DNA from: Luteitalea sp. TBR-22
Lineage (GTDB): Bacteria; Acidobacteriota; Vicinamibacteria; Vicinamibacterales; Vicinamibacteraceae
Reading direction: 5' to 3'
Assembly: GCF_016865485.1 (NCBI RefSeq)
Contig: NZ_AP024452.1
Location: forward strand, 890,501 to 954,500
DNA: 64,000 nucleotides
In this document: positions 7,880-18,038 of the stretch, in pieces
Numbering within the stretch: position 1 is the first letter of the stretch
Layout of the letters: each line of letters begins with the position of its first letter
The notes under the pieces: model-generated
The model's database searches: none
Told to the model about the DNA's origin: nothing
The model's input: only the letters and a program-made list of their open reading frames with translations
Made by a program: the position numbers and the translations under genes

Positions 7880-8926
7880 ATGGCGATGCACGGTGTGTGC
7901 TTCAGGGCTCCCGGCGAGGTGGCGTGGCAGGAGGTGGCCGAGCCACGCCTCGAGATGGCGACCGACGCGATCGTGCAGGTGGACCTCGCGGGGCTGTGCG
8001 GGTCGGACCTGCATCCCTACTTCGGTCGTGAGGTCGGGCTCGACCCGGGGACGGTGATGGGGCACGAGTTCGTGGGGCGCGTGATCGACGTCGGCGACGA
8101 CGTACGCGGCGTGCGTCAAGGCGATCGCGTGTTCGCGCCGTTCTCGACCAGTTGTGGCGAGTGTGCGACCTGCCGCACCGGGCTCACCAGCCGGTGCGAG
8201 CGCGGGCAGTTGTTCGGGTGGATCAGCGGCGGGGTCGGGCTGCACGGCGGCCAGGCGGAGCGGGTGCGGGTGCCGCTGGCCGACGGGACGCTGAAGGTCG
8301 TGCCGGATGGCCTGTCGGACGAAGCGGCGTTGCTGCTCGGCGACAACCTCGGCACCGCCTGGTACTGCGCCGAACTCGCCGAGCTGCACCCCGACGGCAT
8401 CGTCGTGGTGATCGGCTGCGGATCGGTGGGCCTGCTGGGCATCCTCGCGGCGCGGGCAGAGGGCGTGACGCGTGTCGTCGCCGTCGATCCGGTGCCGGAG
8501 CGCCGGGCGCGTGCGGCCGCCCTCGGCGCCGAGGTATGCGAGCCCGGCCCGGACGTGGCGCGCGTGGTTGCGTCCCTCGGCGGATCGCGGGGCGCCGACA
8601 GCGTGATGGAGTTCGTCGGGCTGCCGTCGGCGCAGCGCCTGGCGTGGGAGGTGCTGCGGCCGGGCGGCGTGATGGCGGTGATCGGCTGCCACTCGGCGCC
8701 GTTCGCCTTCTCGCCGTCGGAAGCCTACGACAAGAACCTGACGTACAGGACCGGCCGCTGCCCGGCCCGCCGGCAGATGGAGCGGCTCACCGACCGCGTG
8801 ATGCGCGACCTCCCGCAGGTGACGCAGGTGATCACGCACCGCTTCGCGCCGCAGGACTGCGTGCGCGCCTACGACGTCTTCGCCCACCAGCGCGACGGCT
8901 GCGTGAAGGCGGTGTTCGAGTTCTGA
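7880..8926 (+). CDS. Zinc-dependent alcohol dehydrogenase (MDR family)
   Basis: 348 residues. GroES-like N-terminal domain with catalytic zinc ligands C40 (GLCGSDLH) and H62-E63 (GHEFVGRV), and a structural zinc site C92, C95, C98, C106 (CGECATCRTGLTSRC). The nucleotide-binding Rossmann fold starts at VVVIGCGSVGLLGILAA (about residue 175). It resembles threonine/polyol dehydrogenase-like enzymes, but the substrate is not assignable. Start ATG at 7880 with GGAGGTCGC directly upstream. The gene is divergent from the sialidase across about 47 bp. Confidence 0.88.
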   Translation: MAMHGVCFRAPGEVAWQEVAEPRLEMATDAIVQVDLAGLCGSDLHPYFGREVGLDPGTVMGHEFVGRVIDVGDDVRGVRQGDRVFAPFSTSCGECATCRTGLTSRCERGQLFGWISGGVGLHGGQAERVRVPLADGTLKVVPDGLSDEAALLLGDNLGTAWYCAELAELHPDGIVVVIGCGSVGLLGILAARAEGVTRVVAVDPVPERRARAAALGAEVCEPGPDVARVVASLGGSRGADSVMEFVGLPSAQRLAWEVLRPGGVMAVIGCHSAPFAFSPSEAYDKNLTYRTGRCPARRQMERLTDRVMRDLPQVTQVITHRFAPQDCVRAYDVFAHQRDGCVKAVFEF

Positions 8927-8933
8927 GCGGGGA

Positions 8934-9131
8934 CGGGAATCGGGAATGGGGAGTCGGGAGTCGCCGAGGGGCCGCGAGCAGGGGTTGCCAATCGAACAAC
9001 CGCCTCTCGCATCGCCGCTGACGTCCGAGGAGCCGGCTCGCGTCAGCCGTTTCGTTTCCCGACTCCCGACTCCCGACTCCCGACTCCCGACTCCCGACTC
9101 CCGACTCCCGACTCCCGACTCCCGACTCCCG
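8934..9131. repeat. Heptamer repeat region with inverted arms (cgggaat / gactccc)
   Basis: Gap between the alcohol dehydrogenase stop and the convergent aldehyde dehydrogenase stop. From 8934 to 8963 there are four imperfect units of CGGGAAT/CGGGAGT. From 9061 to 9130 there are ten perfect tandem copies of GACTCCC. The two blocks are complementary, so the gap can form a long hairpin and may act as a two-way terminator. The right block ends 3 bp from the aldehyde dehydrogenase stop. Confidence 0.9.
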
Positions 9132-9133
9132 TT

Positions 9134-10579
<1,446 letters not shown>

Positions 10580-10704
10580 GGGGGACAGGGTAATACTGAA
10601 ATGCTGCGATGCAGGGACTGCCGGCCGTCACGGGAACGCCGGAGGGCCAGCCGCAAGGGCCCGCCCGCCGGGGGGACGGTGCCCGAAACCGGGAGCCTGG
10701 ACTC

Positions 10705-11520
10705 GTGCGACTGATCTTCACCGACCTCGACGGCACGCTGCTCGATCACCACACGTACTCGGCCGAGCCGGCGCGTGAGGCACTCGAGGCGTGCCGCGTG
10801 GCGGGCGTGCCGGTGGTGCCGTGCAGCAGCAAGACCTTCGCCGAGATGCGGGCACTCGCGCGTGCGCTCGCCCTGGCGCCGGCGCCGCTGCTGGTCGAGA
10901 ACGGCAGCATGGTGTGGTTCCCGCGGGATTGGCCGGCGGTGCCCACGGCGGCGCTGCCCACCGACGATGGGTGGCAGGTCGTCCTCGGCACGCGCGCCGA
11001 CCTGCTCCGCGACGTGCTCGAGCGCGTGGCCGCCACGGTGGGTGGTCGGCTGCGGCCCATCGCCGACATGCCAGTCGAGGAGGTCGTCTCGCGCACCGGG
11101 CTGTCGCCGGCGACGGCCGCCCTGGCCATGGCACGCGAGTTCTCGCAGCCGTTCCTCGTCGACGGCGACGACCCGCCGCTCTCGGTGCTCGATGCGGCGG
11201 CGCGCGTGCACGGCGCGCGTGTCACGCGGGGCGGGCGCTTCTTCCACCTGCTCGGGCCCACCGACAAGGGCGCAGCCGTCGCGGTGGTCCGCGCGACGTG
11301 CCCGGCCGGCCACCGCGCGCTCGGCCTCGGCGACGCGCCCAACGACCTCCCGCTGCTGCAGGCCGTCGACGATCCGGCCGTCGTGCCGCAACCGGACTCA
11401 GGCCTGCACCCGGCACTGGTGCAGGCCCTGACGTCGTCCGTCCATGCCCCCTGCGCGGGTCCGGCCGGGTGGTCGGCCGTCGTCCTCGACTGGCTCGCCC
11501 GCACGGGGCCCTCGGCATGA
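10705..11520 (+). CDS. MpgP/GpgP-type HAD phosphatase (mannosyl- or glucosyl-3-phosphoglycerate phosphatase)
   Basis: 271 residues. HAD-superfamily type IIB with motif I at the extreme N-terminus (LIFTDLDGTLLDHHTY, nucleophile D7 and D9), motif II VPCSSKT, and the motif IV region LGLGDAPNDLPLL. The insertion LLVENGSMVWFP is characteristic of the MpgP family. It would dephosphorylate mannosyl- or glucosyl-3-phosphoglycerate to the compatible solute. Because a GpgS-type synthase lies 0.9 kb away, the glucosyl substrate is more likely. Start GTG at 10705 (GGGAG upstream), which places motif I at the terminus as in the family; an upstream ATG at 10609 would add an unlikely extension. Confidence 0.82.
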   Translation: MRLIFTDLDGTLLDHHTYSAEPAREALEACRVAGVPVVPCSSKTFAEMRALARALALAPAPLLVENGSMVWFPRDWPAVPTAALPTDDGWQVVLGTRADLLRDVLERVAATVGGRLRPIADMPVEEVVSRTGLSPATAALAMAREFSQPFLVDGDDPPLSVLDAAARVHGARVTRGGRFFHLLGPTDKGAAVAVVRATCPAGHRALGLGDAPNDLPLLQAVDDPAVVPQPDSGLHPALVQALTSSVHAPCAGPAGWSAVVLDWLARTGPSA

Positions 11521-11595
11521 CCGTGCGTTTCGTGCCAGCATCGGCGTTTCAAGGGACACGGGCGGCCGGGCGGGCCGTCACCTCCAGGGGAGAGC

Positions 11596-12390
11596 GTGGT
11601 GGCTGATTCGGTTGCGTTCACGGGCTCCGTCGCGGAGCACTACGACAGCAAGCTCGGGCCGATGTTCTTCGAGCCGTACGGACGCGACATCGCCGCGCGC
11701 CTCCCGGCGCGGGCGAGCCGGGTCCTCGAGATCGCCGCAGGCACGGGCGTTGCCTCGCGCCACCTGCTGGCCGCCCTCGCGCCTGATGCGACGTTGACGG
11801 TGACCGACCTGCAGGAGGCCATGCTGCAGATTGCCCGGGGCAAGCTCGACGACCCCAGGGTCGAATGCCGGCAGGCCGACGCGCTCGCCCTGCCGTTCCC
11901 CGATCACAGCTTCCACGCGGCGTTCTGCCAGTTCGGGCTGATGTTCTTCGCCGACAAGGCCGCGGGCCTGCGCGAGGCTCGTCGGGTGCTCACGCCGGAC
12001 GGGACGCTGGTGCTCAGCACCTGGGGCTCGCTCGACGACAACCCGATCGCCCGGTTCGCACACGAGGAAGTCGCCGAGGCGTTGCCCGACCCACCGCCGT
12101 TCCTGCATGTGCCGTTCGGCCTGCACGACGTGGACTTCGTGACCACGCTGCTGCACGGGGCGGGCTTCAGCTACGTCCGTTCCGACACCGTCGAGGTCGT
12201 GGCCGAGAGCCCGTCGGCGCACGCCGCGGCCATGGGGCTCATGTGCGGTTCGCCGATGTTCGCGCAGCTGCAGGAGCGGGGCGCCGACGTGCGGCGCCTG
12301 GTGGAGCTCGTGGCGGCGCGCCTGGCGCGCGAGGGCGGGTTCGCGCCCATGCGCCTGCCGATGAAGGCGTACGTCTTCACGGCGCAGTAG
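11596..12390 (+). CDS. Class I SAM-dependent methyltransferase (UbiE/Methyltransf_11 type)
   Basis: 264 residues. The Methyltransf_11 core is clear: VLEIAAGTGVASRHLLAAL (motif I), TVTDLQEAMLQIA, CRQADALALPFPDHSF, CQFGLMFFADKAAGLREARRVLTPDGTLVLSTW. The C-terminal part (about 155-264) is a variable substrate domain. The substrate is unknown. Its position between the MpgP/GpgP-type phosphatase and the GpgS-type synthase raises the idea of a methylated glucosylglycerate, as made by some mycobacteria, but nothing in the sequence proves it. Start at the tandem GTGs 11596/11599 after AGGGGAGAG; an ~75-bp gap follows the phosphatase. Confidence 0.8.
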   Translation: MVADSVAFTGSVAEHYDSKLGPMFFEPYGRDIAARLPARASRVLEIAAGTGVASRHLLAALAPDATLTVTDLQEAMLQIARGKLDDPRVECRQADALALPFPDHSFHAAFCQFGLMFFADKAAGLREARRVLTPDGTLVLSTWGSLDDNPIARFAHEEVAEALPDPPPFLHVPFGLHDVDFVTTLLHGAGFSYVRSDTVEVVAESPSAHAAAMGLMCGSPMFAQLQERGADVRRLVELVAARLAREGGFAPMRLPMKAYVFTAQ

Positions 12391-12433
12391 CGTCGCGGCT
12401 CACGCCCGGCCCTCGGCGTTCAGCCCGCGGACC

Positions 12434-13651
12434 TCACGCCGCGTTGTCGGCGCGCACCGCGTCGCGCAGGTCGTCGAGCATCGTCGGCAGGGCGGCGATC
12501 ACGCGGTTCCAGTTGGGGATGAGCGGCGTGCCGAGCGGGTCCTCGAGGAACTGCCGACTGGCGATCTGGACGCCGCGCGCGAAGGCCTCCACGGCGCTCT
12601 CCTCCTCGTGCCTGTCGAACTCGAGGCCGTTCAGCATCGCGTCGTGGTGGAACCGCAGCAACGTGTCCTCCGCCGTGCGCACGTAGGCGGCCTCCAGCGT
12701 GCGGAAGGTCCCGCTCGACATCACGAGCCCCTCGGATGCGAGCTGTCGGAACAACGACTTGCAGATGTCGACGGTCATCTTCAGTAGACCCGTGGACGCA
12801 TCGGTGGGCGACACGATCTGGTGCTTGTGGTCGTAGCGGTCGGCGATGCCCACCTGGCAGATGCGGCGCAGCGAGGTGTTCCGGTAGACCTCGCCGAGCA
12901 TGCCCACCTCGAGTCCCCAGTCGCCGGGGATCCGCACGGCGCGGACCAGGTCGATGTCCATCGCGAACTCGCCGGCGAGCACGTAGCGGAAGCTGTCCAT
13001 GTACGCCAGCAGCGGGCTCGGCCCGACGATGCGCGTGAGGCTGCGGATCAGCGGCGTCATCAGCAGTCGCGTCACGCGCCCGTGCATGCGGTTGCTGCCG
13101 ACTCGCGGATAGAAGCCCTTGGCGAAGGCATACCCGAGCGTGGGATTGGTCACCGGGTAGCACAGGCGCGCCAGCATCGAGCGCTCGTACGTCACGATGT
13201 CGCTGTCGTGCAGGGCGACGACGTCGCAGTCGGCCTCGCCGAGGATGTAGCCGTAGGTCATCCAGCACGAGCGGCCCTTGCCCTGCTCGCCGATCGGCAG
13301 CGCGGCGGCGCGGATTTCGCTGTAGAGTTTCTGGAGGCGGGGGCCGTCGTGCCACACGATGGTGACGGGCGTGGTGACGCCGTCGAAGGCGCGGCGAGCG
13401 GCGTCGAAACCCTGGCGATCGGCCCGATCCAGCGAGACGACGATGCGACGGAGGTAGGGCACGCGCGCCAACTCCTCGATGATGCGCGGCATGGCGGGCC
13501 CGTCGAACTCGGTCACGAGCGCCGGCAACAGGAGCGCCGTCGGTCGTGCCCGCCCGTGAACGACGAGTTCGGCCTCGAGACGCTCGAGTGCCTCGGCGGT
13601 GCCGAGGTTGTGGATCGTGGTGAAGACGCCGACCTGATAGAAGTCGCTCAC
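12434..13651 (-). CDS. gpgS: Glucosyl-3-phosphoglycerate synthase (GT81)
   Basis: About 405 residues. The sequence follows the long GpgS type: a GT-A fold start (DFYQVGVFTTIHNLG), a WHDGPRLQKLY region, GEQGKGRSCWMTYGYILG, the metal-binding DXD-type motif ALHDSDIVTYERSML, and PVTNPTLGYAFAKGFYPRV, then IPGDWGLEVGMLGEVYRN, ADRYDHKHQ and LEFDRHEEESAVEAF. The enzyme couples NDP-glucose to 3-phosphoglycerate, the first step to glucosylglycerate, an osmoprotectant. I chose GTG at 13651 (VSDFYQVGVF), which leaves a 68-bp divergent gap to the SCO1 gene; an ATG at 13717 would butt against that gene. It is convergent with the methyltransferase. Confidence 0.85.
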   Translation of the reverse strand: MSDFYQVGVFTTIHNLGTAEALERLEAELVVHGRARPTALLLPALVTEFDGPAMPRIIEELARVPYLRRIVVSLDRADRQGFDAARRAFDGVTTPVTIVWHDGPRLQKLYSEIRAAALPIGEQGKGRSCWMTYGYILGEADCDVVALHDSDIVTYERSMLARLCYPVTNPTLGYAFAKGFYPRVGSNRMHGRVTRLLMTPLIRSLTRIVGPSPLLAYMDSFRYVLAGEFAMDIDLVRAVRIPGDWGLEVGMLGEVYRNTSLRRICQVGIADRYDHKHQIVSPTDASTGLLKMTVDICKSLFRQLASEGLVMSSGTFRTLEAAYVRTAEDTLLRFHHDAMLNGLEFDRHEEESAVEAFARGVQIASRQFLEDPLGTPLIPNWNRVIAALPTMLDDLRDAVRADNAA

Positions 13652-13719
13652 CGCGCCATCATTGGCGCCCGTCTCGCGCGGCGCAAGCTGAGCAGGTCGG
13701 CCGCGCGGAGATCCCATCT

Positions 13720-14619
13720 GTGATACGTAAGCACATCCTCTCGTGGTCGTTCCTCTGCGCGCTCGGTCTCGCGGCCCCTGGCTGCAGCGGTGGGGCCGGG
13801 GCTCCCGCGTACGAAGCGTCGGCCACGGCCCGCCGCTATCCGCTCACTGGCGTCGTCAAGGGCGTGGATGCCGGTGCGCGCCAGCTGAGCGTGTCGCACG
13901 AGGCCATCCCTGGGCTGATGGACGCCATGACGATGAGCTTCCCGGTGAAGGAGGCGTGGGCCGTGGACGTCGCCAGGGTCGGTGACCGGCTGACCGGCAC
14001 CCTGGTCGTGGACGCGGGCCGGTCGTGGATCGAGGGGGTGTCGCTGAGCAAGCCGCCGGCCGGCGAGCAGGCCACTGGCGGGGCATCGAGCGCCACCGAT
14101 GCGGGCATCGGCCCCGCGCCGGGGACGCCGCTTCCCGCCACGCCCCTCCGGGACCAGGCCGGCCGCGTGGTGACGGCCCGCGACTTCGCGGGGCGGGACG
14201 TGATCGTCACCTTCATCTACACGCGGTGCCCGCTGCCGGACTTCTGCCCGCTGATGATGACGCGGCTCAACGAGGCCGCCGCCCGGCTGCGCAAGGCCGG
14301 CCGGCGCGACGACGTCCAGATGGTGGCCATCTCGATCGACCCGACGCGCGACACCCCGGAGGTGCTGGCCGAATACGGCCGTCAGCACATCACCGGCGAG
14401 GAGGGCGACCCGTTCCGACGCTGGTCGCTGCTGACCGGCACGCCCGACCAGGTGCGGACGTGGGCGCAGTTCTTCACGCTCACCTACGAGAAGGAACGCA
14501 ACGAGATCGCCCACGGCCTTCGCACCGCCGTCGTCGATCGCGAGGGCCGGGTGGTGGGCGTACTGCGTGGCAACCAGTGGACCACCAACGAGCTGATGGC
14601 GCTGCTGCCGGCCAGGTGA
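13720..14619 (+). CDS. SCO1/SenC-family lipoprotein with N-terminal copper-binding (CusF-like) domain
   Basis: 299 residues. Lipoprotein signal with the lipobox LAAPGC (Cys22). Residues about 40-105 (YPLTGVVKGVDAGARQLSVSHEAIPGLMDAMTMSFPV) match the copper-binding DUF/CusF-like module common in front of SCO domains. Residues about 140-299 are a thioredoxin-fold SCO1/SenC domain with TRCPLPDFCPLMM and the third copper ligand His in IAHGLRTAV. The two cysteines are separated by five residues rather than the classical three. Its role is copper delivery to cytochrome oxidase or redox work in the periplasm. Start GTG at 13720. The gene is divergent from gpgS. Confidence 0.87.
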   Translation: MIRKHILSWSFLCALGLAAPGCSGGAGAPAYEASATARRYPLTGVVKGVDAGARQLSVSHEAIPGLMDAMTMSFPVKEAWAVDVARVGDRLTGTLVVDAGRSWIEGVSLSKPPAGEQATGGASSATDAGIGPAPGTPLPATPLRDQAGRVVTARDFAGRDVIVTFIYTRCPLPDFCPLMMTRLNEAAARLRKAGRRDDVQMVAISIDPTRDTPEVLAEYGRQHITGEEGDPFRRWSLLTGTPDQVRTWAQFFTLTYEKERNEIAHGLRTAVVDREGRVVGVLRGNQWTTNELMALLPAR

Positions 14620-14708
14620 GCGACGGGCCGGGGCCGGCCGGCACCGCGAACTTGTCGCCGCGTCGTCTCGTACGAGAATGGGTTGCCCGTCCCGCGGGCC
14701 CCATCACC

Positions 14709-17700
14709 ATGCCCCATTCCGTGCCTGCGCGCCTGCGCCGCCTCGGCGGCCTCGCCTCGTTCCTCGTCCTGGCTGCCGGCCTGCCGGCAGCCGCGATCGA
14801 CACCACCGACACCCGGATGCTGTCGCAACCGGCGATCAGCGCGCGGCACATCGCGTTCACGTACGCCGGCGACCTGTACGTCGCCGACCACGACGGCCGC
14901 AATGCCCGCCGGCTGACCAGCGACGAGGGCGTGGAACGCGCCCCGGCGTTCTCGCCCGACGGCACGCACCTGGCTTTCAGCGCCGAGTACGACGGCAACG
15001 TCGACGTGTTCGTCGTCCCGGTCAGCGGCGGCCTCCCGCGCCGCCTCACGTGGCACCCCGGGCCCGACGTGGTACAGGGCTTCACGCCAGACGGTGCCCG
15101 GGTGCTCTTCACCTCGCCGCGCGCGGTGTTCACCGGCCGGTACACGCAGCTGTTCACCGTGCCCGTGCAGGGCGGCGTGGAGTCGGCCTTGCCGATCCCC
15201 AACGCCTCGCGCGCCAGCTACGCCGCCGACGGCAGCCGCATCGCGTACAACCCGCTGGCGCCGGCATTCCTGCAGTGGAAGCGCTACCGAGGCGGGTCGG
15301 TCGCGACGATCGTGCTGTACGACCCCCGCACGCACGCCACCGAGAAGGTCGCGCAGCCGGCCTCGCGGGCCAACGACGCCGACCCCGTGTGGATGGGCAA
15401 CGCGGTGTACTTCCGGTCGGACCGCGACGGCGAGTTCAACCTGTATCGCTACGAGCCGGGCTCCAAGCAGGTGAGCCGGCTCACCTCGCATGCCGACTTC
15501 CCGGTGCTCGGCATCGCGGCCGCCGCCGGCAAGGTGCTGTACGAGCAGGCGGGCTGGCTGCACATGTACGACGTGCAGTCGAAGCAGTCCAGGCGACTGG
15601 CGATCGGCATCGGCGCCGACCTGGTGGAACTGCGTCCGCGCTTCGTCAAGGGACCCGAGTGGATCCGCAGCATGGCCGTGTCGCCTTCGGGGGCCCGGGT
15701 GGCGCTCGAGTATCGCGGGGAGATCGTCACGGTGCCGGCCGAGAAGGGCGATCCGCGCAACCTGACCAACACCGTCGACGTGCACGAGCGATCGCCCGAC
15801 TGGTCGCCCGACGGGCAGAAGATCGCCTACTTCTCCGATGCCGGTGGCGAGTACGCCCTGCACGTCCGCCCGCAGGACGGCAAGGGCGCGCCGATGGTCG
15901 TCAAGCTCGCCGGCAGCGGCTTCTACGATGGCCTGCTGTGGTCGCCCGATGGCGCGCGTCTCGCGTTCCGCGACAACGGCCGCACCCTGTACGTGCTCAC
16001 CGTCGCGACCGGGGCCATCGCCAGGGTCGCCACCGAGCCGATCTATCGCCCCGGCGCGTTCTCCGACACGTCGTACAGCTGGTCGCCCGACGGCAGGTGG
16101 CTCGCCTACACGACCACCACCCGCACCCAGATCCAGACGGCGCACGTGTGGTCGACCGAGACCCAGAAGTCGCACCCGGTGAGCGACGGCCTCAGCGACG
16201 TCGGCGAGCCGGTGTTCGATCGCAACGGCAAGTACCTGTACCTGCGGGCCTCGACCGACGCCGGCCCGGTGCGTGACTGGTTCTCGCAGGCCAGCGCCGA
16301 CATGCGCTCGACCAGCGCGATCTACCTCGTGGTGCTGAAGAAGGGCGAGCCGTCGCCGCTGGCCAAGGAGAGCGACGAGGAGAAGGGCAAGAAGGACGAG
16401 GCTGGCGACGAGGGCAGGAAGGCGGAATCGAAGTCCGAAGGGAACGACGGGGCCAGTGCGAACGGCGGAAAGACGGTGGCGACGGTAATCGACGTCGACG
16501 GACTGGCCTCGCGCATCGTCGCGCTGCCGGTGCCGGCCGGCGAGTACTCGGCGCTGCAGCCCGGAGAGCCCGGCACCGTGCTGTTCCTGCGGAGTGCCGA
16601 CGGCAAGTCGTCGCTGCAGCAGTTCGCCCTGAAGACCCGCAAGGTCGAGACGTTGGTACCCGCGGCCGAGGGCTACACCGTGACCGCCGACGGCAAGAAG
16701 CTGCTGTACCGCAACGGTTCGTCGTTCCACGTCGTCCCGGCGTCCAAGAAGACCGACGGCAGCGAGGGCAAGGTGAACGTCGAGGCGGTGCAGGTGCGCA
16801 TCGACCCGCAGGCCGAGTGGCCCCAGATCTTCGACGAGGCCTGGCGCATCAATCGCGACTACTTCTACGCGACCAACTACCACGGGCGCGACTGGCCCGC
16901 GATGCGGAAGAAGTATGCCCAGTTCCTGCCGCACCTCGCGCACCGCGCCGACCTGGCGCGCGTGATCCAGTGGATGCTCAGCGAACTGGCCGTCGGCCAC
17001 TCGTACGGCGGCGGCGGCGACGTACGTCGCAAGCCGGGCATCGTGCCGGGCGGCCTTCTCGGCGCCGACTTCGAGGTGGTCGACGACCGCTACCGGATCC
17101 GCAAGGTGTACGGGGGGCTGAACTGGACGCCGGCGCTCCGATCGCCGCTCACCGAGCCGGGCGTGGACGTCAAGGCCGGCGAGTACCTGCTCGCGGTCAA
17201 CGGCGTCGACCTGCGCGCCACGACGACCAACGTGTACGCGCCGTTCGAGAACACCGCCGGCAAGCTCGTCGAGATCACCGTGGGACCGAACGCCGACGGC
17301 AGCGGCTCGCGCACGGTCTCGGTGGTGCCCATCGAGAGCGAGGCGGCGCTCCGCAACCGCGACTGGGTGGAGGGCAACCTGCGCAAGGTGACCGAGGCCA
17401 CGCAGGGACGCGTCGCGTACGTGTACGTGCCCAACACCGCCGGCGCGGGGCACGAGTACTTCAAGCGCTACTTCTACCCGCAGACCAATCGCGAGGCGGT
17501 CATCGTCGACGAGCGCTTCAACGGCGGCGGTCAGGTGGCCGACTACTACATCGACCTGCTGCGCCGGCCGCTCGTCAGCTACTGGGCGACGCGCCACGGC
17601 GACCCGATCCGCACGCCGGCCGCGGCAATCCTCGGGCCCAAGGTGATGATCACCGACGAGACGGCGGGCTCGGGTGGCGATCTGCTGCCCTGGATGTTCC

Positions 17701-18002
17701 GCAAGTTCTCGCTCGGTCCGATCGTCGGCAAGCGGACGTGGGGTGGCCTGGTCGGGATCCTCGGCTACCCCGTGCTGATGGACGGCGGCACGGTGACGGC
17801 CCCCAACCTCGCGATCTTCACCGACGAGGGCTGGGTGGTGGAGAACGAGGGTGTGCCCGCCGACATCGAGGTGGACCAGACGCCCGCCGACGTCATCGCC
17901 GGTCGGGATCCGCAGCTCGAGCGCGCCATCAAGGAGGCGCTCGACCTGCTGGCGAAGAATCCGGTGAAGGTGCCGGCGCGCCCGAAGGATCCGGTCAGGT
18001 AA
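14709..18002 (+). CDS. Tricorn-type protease homologue, exported
   Basis: 1097 residues. A signal peptide (LASFLVLAAGLPAAA) is followed by TolB/PD40-type beta-propeller repeats (APAFSPDGTHLAFSA, ERSPDWSPDGQKIAYF, YSWSPDGRWLAYT). A Lys/Glu-rich low-complexity linker sits around residues 555-590. Then come the tricorn C1 helical domain (FDEAWRINRDYFYATNYHGRDW), a PDZ domain (about 795-880), and the S41-like C2 catalytic domain with VDERFNGGG and the nucleophile Ser988 in DETAGSGGDLL. The family cleaves peptides and oligopeptides. Archaeal tricorn is cytosolic, whereas this one has an export signal. Start ATG at 14709. It follows the SCO1 gene by 89 bp. Confidence 0.9.
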   Translation: MPHSVPARLRRLGGLASFLVLAAGLPAAAIDTTDTRMLSQPAISARHIAFTYAGDLYVADHDGRNARRLTSDEGVERAPAFSPDGTHLAFSAEYDGNVDVFVVPVSGGLPRRLTWHPGPDVVQGFTPDGARVLFTSPRAVFTGRYTQLFTVPVQGGVESALPIPNASRASYAADGSRIAYNPLAPAFLQWKRYRGGSVATIVLYDPRTHATEKVAQPASRANDADPVWMGNAVYFRSDRDGEFNLYRYEPGSKQVSRLTSHADFPVLGIAAAAGKVLYEQAGWLHMYDVQSKQSRRLAIGIGADLVELRPRFVKGPEWIRSMAVSPSGARVALEYRGEIVTVPAEKGDPRNLTNTVDVHERSPDWSPDGQKIAYFSDAGGEYALHVRPQDGKGAPMVVKLAGSGFYDGLLWSPDGARLAFRDNGRTLYVLTVATGAIARVATEPIYRPGAFSDTSYSWSPDGRWLAYTTTTRTQIQTAHVWSTETQKSHPVSDGLSDVGEPVFDRNGKYLYLRASTDAGPVRDWFSQASADMRSTSAIYLVVLKKGEPSPLAKESDEEKGKKDEAGDEGRKAESKSEGNDGASANGGKTVATVIDVDGLASRIVALPVPAGEYSALQPGEPGTVLFLRSADGKSSLQQFALKTRKVETLVPAAEGYTVTADGKKLLYRNGSSFHVVPASKKTDGSEGKVNVEAVQVRIDPQAEWPQIFDEAWRINRDYFYATNYHGRDWPAMRKKYAQFLPHLAHRADLARVIQWMLSELAVGHSYGGGGDVRRKPGIVPGGLLGADFEVVDDRYRIRKVYGGLNWTPALRSPLTEPGVDVKAGEYLLAVNGVDLRATTTNVYAPFENTAGKLVEITVGPNADGSGSRTVSVVPIESEAALRNRDWVEGNLRKVTEATQGRVAYVYVPNTAGAGHEYFKRYFYPQTNREAVIVDERFNGGGQVADYYIDLLRRPLVSYWATRHGDPIRTPAAAILGPKVMITDETAGSGGDLLPWMFRKFSLGPIVGKRTWGGLVGILGYPVLMDGGTVTAPNLAIFTDEGWVVENEGVPADIEVDQTPADVIAGRDPQLERAIKEALDLLAKNPVKVPARPKDPVR

Positions 18003-18038
18003 CGTCTGACGTTAGACGTCAAACGTCAAACGTCATCA
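18003..18038. repeat. Heptamer repeat (acgtcaa type) at a convergent gene junction
   Basis: Just after the tricorn stop and running into the stop codon of the PP2C gene are several imperfect copies of a 7-bp unit (AGACGTC, AAACGTC, AAACGTC). The left part is also self-complementary (GACGTTAGACGTC), so it may fold. It belongs to the family of short tandem arrays seen at many junctions in this window. Confidence 0.75.

Noticed and set aside
8934-9131. CRISPR array
   Set aside because: The gactccc units are contiguous 7-bp repeats without spacers and no cas genes are nearby. The same holds for the other arrays.
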